64,000 nt of DNA, taken from the NCBI GenBank assembly GCA_028015205.1, contig CM051521.1:71656314-71720313 (forward strand), written 5' to 3'. This DNA is from Mytilisepta virgata. Lineage: Eukaryota > Mollusca > Bivalvia > Mytilida > Mytilidae. Positions 48,436 to 58,205 of the stretch are shown here, one piece after another. The stretch's first letter is position 1; each line of letters begins with the position of its first letter. The notes under the pieces are model-generated. The model worked only from the letters and a program-made list of their open reading frames with translations, searched no databases and had not been told where the DNA came from. Position numbers and translations under genes: made by a program.

Positions 48436-49735
48436 ATAGCTCTGTATCCTGCCAGTTTTAAGTATAACATTATAATTTATACCTGTGACACCAGACAAGC
48501 TCTGAATGCTGTCAGTGTTTAGTATACCATAACAATTTACAATTGTGACACCAGTCAAGCTCTGTTTCCTGCCAGTGTTAAGCATAACATTACAATTTAT
48601 ACCTTTCACCTTACTAGCTCTGTATCCTGCTAGTTTTAAGTACAGTCGGCCCACGTTACAGAGACCTTCAATACAACAGATTATTCAGTTTCAGACATGA
48701 ATATATTGGGAACAAATGTGCATACATGTTAATTCAACACAATACAACGGAATATTCGGTATCCGACTCAGTCAATTCCGGTAACAAAAATGTTATATGA
48801 TGTGTAATTTGAATCATTACAACACATCAATTTGTCGGTCATCTGATATTGATTTTTTATGGCTGACCACACAAGTACTAAAAATATCAATCATTTATTT
48901 ACCCGGTTTTCTACAAGTATAATTGATTAGACGTAACGACAAGAGTCAGCTTGGTCGGATAAAGACTTTAATTAAATAAATGTTTTCACAAAATTGCCAT
49001 TTTAAATCCAAAAACAACTTCCACGACAAACTTCAAATGCAGCGCCATGTTTTGACATGAGGGCAGCACGAGGTTGTAATCCAGATTTGGAATGGAACCT
49101 CATGAACATAATTGGATTTTTTTTCTTTTGTCTCTAAATAATATCAAAGTCAATTCCATTTATAAGTTAAAGGAAGGGAATTATGAAGTAAAATTTGTTT
49201 AATTTTGTTATACTGATTTAAATTTATTCATTTCTATATAACGCATAAACAGAAGAGTATTTATACCGAACTTGATTTTGTTCATAATATCTTAACCAAA
49301 CTTCCAGGTTCAAAATATTTATCAAATTTTGTTTATATGTATTTTATTTTGACTTCTTATTTGTTCAAAGGAATTAAAGACTCAATCAGGACTAGAATTA
49401 ATTGAGTTCTGTAATAATGTGTGAAAATTCCAACTTTATGACGATCACCATTCAAATTCTTTAAAACGGCAAATTCAGTTTAACGTCAATGTTGGGCTGG
49501 AACCATCATGGTCATTGCAAAGAGGATGGACTGTATAACATTATAATTTATACCTGTGACACCAGACAAGCTCTGAATGATGCAAGTTTTTAGTATAACA
49601 TTATAATTTATACCTGTACTACCAGACAAGCTCACTATGCTGCCAGTTTTAAGTTTTACACATTATTTATACCTGTGACACAAGACTAGCTCTGTATGCT
49701 GCCAGTTGTTTTAAGTATTCTTTCTTGGCTGTTTC
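48436..49735 (-). repeat. 60-bp minisatellite made from the TOX HMG exon end and its splice donor
   Basis: On the reverse strand each unit reads ctggcagcat-acagagct, about 12-15 bases of exon tail, then (cag)gtataaat and AT-rich intron. Counted from the + strand 'agctc' motif the units start at 48438, 48498, 48558, 48616, 49569, 49629 and 49688. Steps are 60, 60, 58, then 953 across the transposon (60 after subtracting 891 plus 2), 60 and 59. The unit at 49688 is the real exon end. Three of the other units keep CAG|GTATAAAT. Confidence 0.85.
48643..49533. mobile_element. 891-bp pogo/Tigger-like non-autonomous transposon
   Basis: The left end is CAGTCGGCCCACGTTACAG and the inverted right end CAGTCCATCCTCTTTGC; they share CAGTC and weaker similarity inward. 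TA lies on both sides (48641-48642, 49534-49535). A sister minisatellite unit ('ttttaagtataacattataa' at 48456-48475) shows the unfilled site with one TA. CAGTCGGCCC is the start I associate with Tigger-type elements. Interior motifs such as 'caacacaatacaacggaata' resemble the left end. No transposase frame is present. Confidence 0.8.
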
Positions 49736-49753
49736 AGTTTTCTTTTTGTACAC
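49673..49753 (-). CDS. tox: TOX-family gene, HMG-box exon part 2
   Basis: Reverse strand: acceptor ending 'ttcag', 27 codons [17 protein letters not shown] then [10 protein letters not shown], donor gtataaat. This is helix 3 and the end of the HMG box, DNA-binding in the nucleus; the [21 protein letters not shown] wording is diagnostic of the TOX family. It follows AAT (Asn) of the exon at 56783 in phase 0 to make EHKNVYKKK. The donor is weak (gtataa rather than gtaagt), and reading through it gives V then a stop (GTA TAA). The exon's last ~40 bases are the source unit of the tandem repeat just downstream. Confidence 0.96.
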
Positions 49754-49756
49754 CTG

Positions 49757-50368
49757 AAATATTAAACATTGTTTGACTCTATGTTGTTTAATATCTGTGA
49801 ATGAGAGGACTGTTAAGTAATTTTAACATAATTGAGCTAAGCATATGCTCTAGCAAGGGTGATATTTTTGCTCATTTATGATATGAAATTTCAGGGATAT
49901 TGTTACCCGCCTCTCTCTGTCTATCCATCTGCCCACAAACACTTTTGTGTCTTAAATTCCTATTTCATTTTTTACTTGATGAAATAAAAAAATTTAGAAT
50001 TTTGATTTTCAAAACTTGAGATCCACAGTATTGTCATACACTGTAAGTAGATGCACAATAAGGTTTTTGAATTTAGATTTTCAAAAACTGTGGCCCACAG
50101 CAGTTGAATTTTGAAGTAGTGAATTTAATCATGTGACCTTAACTGCTCTTTCATTTTTCACTCCATGTAGTTTTTCTAAAAACTATACTATATTTAGAAT
50201 ATATCCTAATTTTTCCTCCAGTCAAATAACAGGAATTCAGGTCTATTAAGTGGTTCACTTAATCATAAAAGCATGTGTTGTTATGTTGGGTGATTGCTCT
50301 AATTGGATAGTAATCATTGTTTGATCACAGGTGATAAAATTTTAAAAGTTGCTCAAGCATTTGAAGTT
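49757..50368. other. TOX intron, nothing recognised
   Basis: AT-rich sequence between the HMG exon and the SINE. Contains the SINE's left target-site copy at 50358-50368. Confidence 0.45.
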
Positions 50369-50623
50369 AGTTTGTTTGTTTAGTTGGGGTTTAACGCCGT
50401 TTTCAGCACATTTGGCCATTTCGCGTGGCCAGTTTTTATTGGTGGAGTACCCAGAGAGAACCACCGACCTTTGGTAGGAAAACTGGCAATCCTTGTCAAT
50501 TAAGATAGGAGTCGAACACATCCCGCCACAGGTGAGATTCGAACTCACAACTCCAGCGTTGACAGGCTAGTGATCATTAGTAGTCATGACGAACTACCTA
50601 GACCACTCGGCCACCGAGGCCCC
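50369..50623 (-). mobile_element. tRNA-derived SINE with 11-bp target duplications
   Basis: Reverse strand: GGCCTCGGTGGCCGAGTGG opens it (A-box TGGCCGAGTGG) and GAGTTCGAATCTC is a B-box, as in a Ser-type tRNA head. The body holds 'ttttcctaccaaaggtcggt' and 'ggttctctctgggtactcc', which I recognise as the conserved central domain of bivalve Meta-type SINEs. The tail is 'aacggcgttaaaccccaact' followed by AAAC repeats. CATTTGAAGTT flanks it on both sides (50358-50368 and 50624-50634). Confidence 0.9.
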
Positions 50624-50634
50624 CATTTGAAGTT

Positions 50635-51088
50635 TTCATGAGAGAGTTTAATACACATAAAACTAGAAATTGTGTCTGTAATACATTTGCCCTGCCCTTA
50701 AATCCATATATGAACTGCGACAAAATGTGCCGATCAGACATTGATATTGTAAAGTAAAGTATTGATTTTAAGCGCTTATAAAAAAAATAGATTCTTCAAA
50801 TTTTGAACGGAACAAAACTTGTCATGAATTTAACAAGATTAACAAAATCCGTAATTATTTACTTGTTAGGTTAATCAGGTGTGAAATATTTATTGACAAA
50901 ATTGCCATCACTTGTCACCAAATACCTCGGGCATCTACATCCATATTTTTAATCTGATTATGATAATTTCAATAATTTCTGCTTTACTATGTTTTTACAA
51001 GATGTTATTACTGTAATTTATGAGAAAGTCTGTATTGTTTAGGCCTACTTCGGATTAATATTTTTCTTGAATGTTTGAATTAAATAAC
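50635..51088. other. TOX intron, nothing recognised
   Basis: AT-rich; no supported feature. Confidence 0.4.
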
Positions 51089-51580
51089 AAGAGGCTCTCA
51101 AGAGCCTGAATCGCTCACCTGGCAAACAATGACTATAAACTAAATTAAGATATTAATGTTTTTTTGTAAATTAAACTGAGTATTTAAGGTCACATAAAAT
51201 GCTGAAAATACCTTTAAAAGCCTTTCAAGAACCTCTGGAAAGAAATGGGCATGAGTTCTCCCTATGCTTGATTAAGATACAGTCATGGTCAATCTGATGA
51301 TTCGAAATACAAAATACAAGCTTTAATTCATCTTCAAATACAAGTATAAATCTTTTGGTCTATATGTTGTCTTCATTTTTAAAATGTTTGAAAGAAGTTA
51401 TGTAAAAATTGTGGGTTAAGGCTTTTTATTGTACTTGAAAAGGAAATATTGCAGGAACAATCATGCTAAGTTTCATCCAAATCCCCCTAGTAGTTTCAGA
51501 GGAGAAGATGTTTGAAAATTTGTTAACAACGATGATGACAGACACCAAGTGATGGCAATTAAAAGCTCACATATTATGAA
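51089..51580 (+). mobile_element. Short F1-ended element
   Basis: Start 'gaggctctcaagagcctgaa' 'tcgctcacct'; unique interior; end 'tagtttcagaggagaagatg', 'acgatgatgacagacacc', 'aagtgatggcaat' and 'agctcacat'. The core is a single unit. Confidence 0.6.
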
Positions 51581-52119
51581 GTTTAATCATTGTTATACAA
51601 CATTCTCATCATCACCATTCACTAAGGATACCATGTTTACTTTAAAAACCAAATATTGTTGAAATCCGAGCAAGTGTAAATAAAATGCTCCGCTGGGCGC
51701 AGCTAGATACGACCGCAGATGTCGAACCCTGAATAGTTGGGGCAATTATGAACACAACATTCAAGCTTGATACAATACTGAATTTGGATTGTGAATAAAT
51801 ATTTGACACAGCATAGGTTTCTGACACAGAATGAATGTTGTCTAAGAACTTAAAAATTTTTAATTTACCTATTCAAACCATATCAGTATTATTTGTTTTT
51901 ATATATAAATCAGAAATAACCAATTTAAAATTTAAAATTGGGCACACATATCAATTTCTTGCTATTGCGCAATACTGTGTAATTGAAAATTTCTTCAAAT
52001 ATTTGACACATAATAGGTTTCTGACACAGAATAACTGAAATCAAAGAACTTAAAATTGGTCATATGATTTGAATTTATATTCAATTTTTTGCTTTTGTGT
52101 AATACAATATGCTGTGGAG

Positions 52120-52410
52120 AATTGCCCCCCCCCCCCAAAAAAAAAATAATAATTTACCCCTTTTTTTAGCTTTTGTGCAATACACTATGAAGTTGCACAT
52201 TGATCCCCCTCCCAAAAAAAAAAACAAAAAACAATAAAATTTATTGTAACCCCCCCCCCCCTTTTTTTTGCTAAAAAAAATTTGAAATTTTCTTTTTAAT
52301 TTATGAAATATGAAATGAGAAAAAATTACCCCCTCCCCAATTTCTCATTTACCCCCCCCCCCCCCCCCCCCCCCCCCCCAAATTTTGTTTTCAACCCCCC
52401 CCCCCCCCCA
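52120..52410. repeat. Poly-C/poly-A tracts, longest C run about 28 bases
   Basis: C runs occur at 52127-52137, 52251-52261, 52352-52379 and 52397-52409, each paired with A or T runs. The reverse strand could form G-quadruplexes. Run lengths in the assembly may be unreliable. Confidence 0.8.
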
Positions 52411-52842
52411 TTTCTTTATACTTTGCAACCATAACAGCCCATTTAAATACACTATAACATATTAAAATAGAAAATGACATCATAGTCATGGATGGCAAAT
52501 TTTAAATATACATGTATATTAAAAGCAGTTTAGATAAGATAAACAAAAAAGCTTCATCAGCACATTTTATATTGGCAAATTTCCAATGGAATTTGTTAAT
52601 AATAAAGTTTTGATCACAGGGCACACATATCAATTTCTTGCTATCGCACAATACTGTGCAATTGAAAATTTCTTCAAATATTTGACACATAATAGGTTTC
52701 TGACACAGAATAACTGAAATAAAGAACTTAGAATTGGTCATATGATTTGAATTTATATTCAATTTTTTGCTTTTGTGTAATACAATATGCTGTGGAGAAT
52801 TGCCCCCCCCCCCAAAAAAAAATTAATTTACCCCCTTTTTAG

Positions 52843-53640
52843 CTTTAATTTTGGACCCCGATTTGGACCAACTTGAAAACTCGGCCCATAATAAAAAAAC
52901 TAAGTACATGTTTAGATTCAGCATATCAAAGAACCCCAAGAATTCAATTTTTGTTAAAATCGAACTAAGTTTAATTTTGGACCCTTTGGACCTTAATGTA
53001 GACCAATTTGAAAACGGGACCAAAAATTAAGAATCTAAATGCACGGTTTGATTCGGCATATCAAAGAACCCCAATAGTTCAATTTTCGATGAAATCAAAC
53101 AAAGTTTAATTTTGGACCCCGATTTGGACCAACTTGAAAACTGGGCCCATAATAAAAAAAAAATAAGTACATGTTTAGATTCAGCATATCAAAGAACCCA
53201 AAGAATTCAATTTTTGTTAAAATCGAACTAAGTTTAATTTTGGACCCTTTGGACCTTAATGTAGACCAATTTGAAAACGGGACCAAAAATTAAGAATCTA
53301 AATGCACGGTTAGATTCGGCATATCAAAGAACCCCAATAGTTCAATTTTCGATGAAATCAAACAAGTTTAATTTTGGACCCCGATTTGGACCAACTTGAA
53401 AACTCGGCCCATAATAAAAAAACTAAGTACATGTTTAGATTCAGCATATCAAAGAACCCAAAGAATTCAATTTTTGTTAAAATCAAACTAAGTTTAATTT
53501 TGGACCCTTTGGACCTTAATGTAGACCAATTTGAAAACGGGACCAAAAATTAAGATCCTAAATGCACGGTTAGATTCGGCATATCAAAGAACCCCAATAG
53601 TTAAATTTTCAATGAAATCAAACAAAGTTTAATTTTGGAC
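52843..53640. repeat. Higher-order tandem repeat: 262-bp dimers of ~131-bp monomers
   Basis: 'tttaattttggaccccgatt' starts at 52844, 53105 and 53367 (steps 261 and 262). Each dimer has one monomer with 'ccaacttgaaaact(c/g)ggccc' and one with 'ccaatttgaaaacgggacca'. Both monomers share 'ggcatatcaaagaacccc' or 'agcatatcaaagaaccc'. Within-type copies are almost identical. Confidence 0.85.
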
Positions 53641-53876
53641 CCTTTTGGCCCCTAATTCCTAAACTGTTGGGACCAAAACTCCCAAAAACAATCCCAACCT
53701 TCCTTTTGTGGTCATAAACCTTGTGTTTAAATTTCATAGATTTCTATTAACTTATACTACATTTATAGTGCGAAAACCAAATGTCTACAGACTCCGATGG
53801 ACGACGGACGACGACCACGACGACGACGACGCCAACGTCATACCAATATACGACCGCAAAAATTTTGCGGTCGTAT

Positions 53877-55630
53877 AAAAATGGCGGGAAAATGGCAGCC
53901 ATTTTAAAAATGGCCGTCCAAAACAAACTTTCATCATCACCATTCAACTCGGGATACCATGTTTGCCATCAAAGTAGCTTTCATCTTCATTTTATTTCTA
54001 TAATTCAGGAAAAAATAGCAAAAAACAGCATTTTGACTCCTATGTTCTATTTTTAGTAAGGGCGGACATGTTTTTCGACCAATCCAAAATCCAAGCATTA
54101 ACTTTTTGCAGGATACCCTAAGGAACAATCTTACCAAGTTTCATTTGATTTTGAAGTAGTTTCAGAGAAGAAGATTTTTGAAATAATAACATAAAAAAAA
54201 AGCCAAAAATGTCAAAAAGGGCAATAACTCTAACATCAGTTGACAGATTTTCACGAAAATCAGCACACAGGTAGCTCTCATCATGCTGAACACTTTCAAC
54301 CTGCCAGAATTTGCCGTAACCTGATGATTTTTTAGATATTTGCGAAAAACTGTTGTTTGACCCCTATGTTCTATTTTTAGTAACAGTGGCCATGTTTTTC
54401 GACGGATCAAAAATCGAAGCATAAACTTTGTGCAGGATACCCCAAGGAACAATCATGCTAAGTTTTGTCCAAATCCATTCAGTAGTTTCAGAGGAGAAGA
54501 TTTTTGAAATAATAACATAAAAACAAATTTACACGCAATCAAAAGCTTTTTTTCATTTTCTACAGTTTGCCATCTATAAGGCATCAACAGTTATTTTGAC
54601 ATTTAAGGGACAAAACTTTAACTCCTAAAGGGCTCATTTAAACATTTTGCAAACTAAGGGAAATGCTGTGAAAATGGTCAATTTTGATGTTCTAAGGGGA
54701 ATAACTCCTAAAAGGAATGATCATACAACTTAATAAATACAAATTTCAAAAAAAAAATCAAGAAAAAGAGCAATAACTCCTACATGGGTGGTTACATCTT
54801 CTTCAAAATTTCAAAGCAGGTAGATCTTGAGGTGTTGAACACTTTAGCTTCCCATCAGAGTTTTGATATCTGTCACCATTTTTGAGTTATTTGCAAAAAA
54901 CTGCAATTTACCCCTATGTTCTATTTTTAGCCATGGCAGCCATGTTTTTTTACAAATCAAAAATCCAAACGATAGTTTAGTAGCACTCATGCCAAGGAAC
55001 AACTACACTAAGTTTGGTTGCAATTAAACTTATGGTGTAAGAGGAGTTAACGATTTTATTACAATGAATAAAGACTGCAAAAATGGTCAATTTTGACGAT
55101 CTAAGGGGAATAACTCCTAAAAGAAACGAACCTACAACTTCGATCCTGTTACAAATTTTGTAGATCTTTGTGTGCCTAACAATATGAAATTTAAATTTTT
55201 CAAATTTCCTTTATAGTATCCAAGATATTGAGCTTAAGTGCAAAATTTGGAAAAAATGCAGAAAAAGGGCAATAACTCCTACATGGGTTGTTGGATCTTC
55301 TTCAAAATTTCAGGGCAGGTAGATCTTGAGGTGCTGAACACTTTTACCCAATGCCAGAATTTTGATATCTGTTATGGTTTTTGAGTTATTTGCAAAAAAC
55401 TGCAATTTACCCCCTATGTTCTATTTTTAGCCATGGCGGCCATGTTTTTTTACGAATCAAAAATCCAAACGATAGTTTTGTAGCACATATACCAATAAAG
55501 AACTGTACGAAGTTTGGTTGCAATTAAACTTATGGTGTCAGAGGAGTTAACGTTTGAAAAAGTTTACAGACGGACGACGGACGCCAAGTGATGGCAATAG
55601 CTCACATGACCCTTCGGGTCTGGTGAGCCA
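53877..55630 (+). mobile_element. F1-related element, 'ttctatttttagccatggcgg' type
   Basis: About four long units (period roughly 300-500 bp) with 'ggcaataactcctacatggg', 'ttcagggcaggtagatcttg', 'aaaaaactgcaatttacccc' and 'ccatggcggccatgtttttt'. It ends with 'cagacggacgacggacgcc', 'aagtgatggcaat' and the hairpin 'agctcacatgacccttcggg' 'tctggtgagc'. The 5' part begins directly after the F4 palindrome. Confidence 0.6.
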
Positions 55631-56782
55631 AAAACCGGTAGTGAATTCTAGTCCGCGACAATTTACAGTCTAAATATTTTTAAAGAAATTGTTTGAACGT
55701 TTATATGTTTCCAAAGACAAAATTACATGAAAAAATGTATCCTCTGTGGATATAGCTGACTCATCATATATCAGTATCCAAGTACATGCTGTAAAAACAC
55801 AATTGTTCAATGTTGTCACGGATAGGCATATCAAAACTCTATGGTTTCAAACTTCAGTGCATTTAAGCTCAAGTAAAAATATTATTTTTTGTTGGATATT
55901 TAAATTCATGGTTTACTGGGACCCACGAAAAACGAATTTTAATGAATCCACAGTAATTCTATATGCCTAATCCACACTGGTGGGCGGGGCATAATAATTA
56001 ATTTTAATACTATTACCAAGCATCAAAATTAAATTCTGAGGTGATCAAAATGCAATTGTTTACCCATAACAAAGTTTTATACCACCATTGAAAATGCAGT
56101 ATTATTTAAAATTTACTTAATTAAATTCTCATTCATTGTACTAATTAGCATAAATAAACAACCTCTGCCATAATTTCATCAGTGGAGGTCATTTACCAGC
56201 AACTATCACAAAGGTAATCACTTAGCACTGAGAGGTTACAAAATGTGTTCATAATGTTTACAATGTTGTGAACTGAAGTACAATTATTTTAATTCTTTAT
56301 TTTTTTTTTTCAAATTAATTTATCTTTACATATGAATATATATGGAAGATATAGTTTACCAAATTTAAAATGTATATCTGGTAAAGATTAACTAGTTTTA
56401 TAATTATCTACCACTTTACTGCTATAATGGACATATGTAAATAGTAGCATGCTGTGAAAAAATCCTCTTTAGTTTTGGGATAGATTTTGTTTGTCGTGAT
56501 GTCACCACCTACATTTTTGTCGGCAAAAATAAACAGTTATTACTGTAAATATCGAAATGACGTTATTGTACAAGTAAAATTAAGTATAGTTGGAATAGAC
56601 ATGTTCAATCTTAAGCAGAATTTTCACTTGCTTTTAAGTTTTTATTTTCATAAACTATGCACTAACAGTTTCTCATATTCACAAGATTGGCTAAATAATC
56701 TGAAAATTCAGTACAGAATCATTACATTCCTGTAAACCATAAGCTCTAAACTACCTATAAATACTGCAATGAATCTACTTAC
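55631..56782. other. TOX intron; one MITE-like fragment
   Basis: 55890-55952 ('actgggacccacgaaaaacg', 'aatgaatccacagtaa') resembles, on the reverse strand, the common bivalve MITE end TACTGTGGATTCATT. The partner end was not found. The rest is AT-rich intron upstream of the HMG exon's donor. Confidence 0.4.
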
Positions 56783-56918
56783 ATTTTTATGTTCTGGGTC
56801 TAGGCCATCCCACATCTGAGCAACAATTTTGGACACCTCTCCAAAACTAGCATTAGGGTTCTGTCCTTTGATGGCTGCCTGAGTGTCACGGAAGAACAAA
56901 GCATAGGCTGATACAGGT
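56783..56918 (-). CDS. tox: TOX-family gene, HMG-box exon part 1
   Basis: Reverse strand: acceptor 'attatag', one base completing a Lys codon, then 45 codons, then donor gtaagt. It reads [39 protein letters not shown] and DPEHKN. This is helices 1 and 2 of a TOX-type HMG box; [21 protein letters not shown] is diagnostic. HMG boxes of this family bind DNA in a structure-dependent way and act in transcriptional control in the nucleus. The phase joins exactly to the exons at 59586 (…EPQ-AA) and 49673 (VYKKK). No disabling change is seen. Confidence 0.98.
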
Positions 56919-56964
56919 CTATAATTATAGAATAAATTCTAAAGGGCTATAAAGATGGAATAAA

Positions 56965-58205
56965 ACTAGAGGCTCTCAAGAGCCTGTATCTAATGTGATT
57001 TTGGAAATTATGTAAAATTATATAATGATTGAGACCAAGATTGGTTTAATTTGACACAGTATTTAAAATTAAAAACAGGTCATCTTAGTGTAGTCTTACA
57101 ATAGCTACTGAAGACATCTTATCATTATTATTTTTGAATATGTGGTCAAGTTGTGACCATTCAGAATTTTTTTACAATTTTCTGATAGACTTCTAAACAT
57201 CTTGGATGATGGATCGGCAACAAAGTAACAACACTTGGTCAGCACCTCATAAGGAACATTCATGCTATGTTTGTTACATTCCATTCAGTGGTTCTCTAAA
57301 AGAAGTCATTTGTATGCATTTCCCATAGGGTCCAATGTTAAACTTAGTCCCCCGCTGGCGGCCATCTTGGATGATGGATCGGCTACAAAGTAACAACACT
57401 TGGTCAGCACCTCATAAGGAACATTCATGCCAGATTTAGTTTCATTCCATTAAGTGGTTCTCTAAAAGAAGTCATTTGTATGCATTTCCCATAGGGTCCT
57501 ATGTTAAACTAAGTTCCCCGCTGGCGGCCATCTTGGATGATGGATCAGCTACAAAGTAACAACACTTGGTCAGCACTTCATAAGGAATATTCATGCCATG
57601 TTTGGTTTCATTCCATTAAGTGGGTCACTAAAAGAAGTCATTTGTATGCATTTCCCATAGGGTTCTATGTTAAACTAAGTCCCCCGCTGGCGGCCATCTT
57701 GGATTATGGATCGGCTACAAAGTAACAACACTTGGTCAGCACCTCATAAGGAACATTCATGCCATGTTTGGTTTCATTCCATTCAACGGTTCTCTAAAAG
57801 AAGTCATTTGTATGCATTTCCCATAGGGTCCTATGTTAAACTAAGTCCCCCTCTGGCGGCCATCTTGGATGATGGATCAGCTACAAAGTAACAACACTTG
57901 GTCAGCACCTCATAAGGAACATTCATGCCAGATTTAGTTTCATTCCATTAAGTGGTTCTCTAAAAGAAGTCATTTGTATGCATTTCCCATAGGGTCCTAT
58001 GTTAAACTAAGTTCCCCGCTGGTGGCCATCTTGGATGATGGATCAGCTACAAAGTAACAACACTTGGTCAGCACTTCATAAGGAATATTCATGCCATGTT
58101 TGGTTTCATTCCATTAAGTGGGCCCTAAAAGAAGTCATTTGTATGCATTTCCCATAGGGTTCTAAGTTAAACTAAGTCCCCCGCTGGCGGCCATCTTGGA
58201 TGATG
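56965..58205 (+). mobile_element. F1 element with a very uniform 166-bp array
   Basis: It starts 'ctagaggctctcaagagcct' 'gtatctaatg'. Seven CATCTTGG/ACATCTTGG cores lie at 57198, 57363, 57529, 57695, 57861, 58027 and 58192 (steps 165-166). The array stops at 'ggatgatgg' near 58207 with no hairpin end. It lies in the intron between the NLS and HMG exons. Confidence 0.75.
57198..58205 (+). repeat. 166-bp tandem array with a three-unit higher-order period
   Basis: Unit types alternate: the unit after 57363 and after 57861 carries 'gccagatttagtttcattcc'; the unit after 57529 and after 58027 carries 'cacttcataaggaatattc' and 'aagtggg'. Equivalent units are 498 bp (three units) apart. Confidence 0.75.

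Larger units (their letters stand above)
51686..53876 (+). mobile_element. F4 element copy 3, enlarged by internal duplications
   Basis: It starts 'tgctccgctgggcgcagcta' 'gatacgaccgcaga' and ends in the same perfect 29-nt palindrome as copy 1 (53848-53876) after a (GAC)n tract (53797-53832). The 'tttgacacataataggtttc' to 'gtgtaatacaatatgctgtg' block occurs twice (51998-52130 and 52678-52805), each followed by C and A runs, and the 262-bp repeat (52843-53640) sits between the second block and the end. 53640-53790 matches 17265-17405 of copy 1. Confidence 0.65.

Noticed and set aside
48409..48654. 81-codon frame with internal repeats (TGRKQSLTGVT, TDSIQSLSGVT)
   Set aside because: It is the 60-bp exon-donor minisatellite read in one frame; kept open because the unit is a multiple of three, but there is no start or splice context.
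50369..50623. A functional tRNA gene
   Set aside because: A- and B-boxes are present but the acceptor stem cannot be completed and a SINE body and tail follow, flanked by target duplications.
53747..54056. Frames with long Thr or Val runs on both strands
   Set aside because: Products of the (GAC)n tract next to the F4 palindrome.
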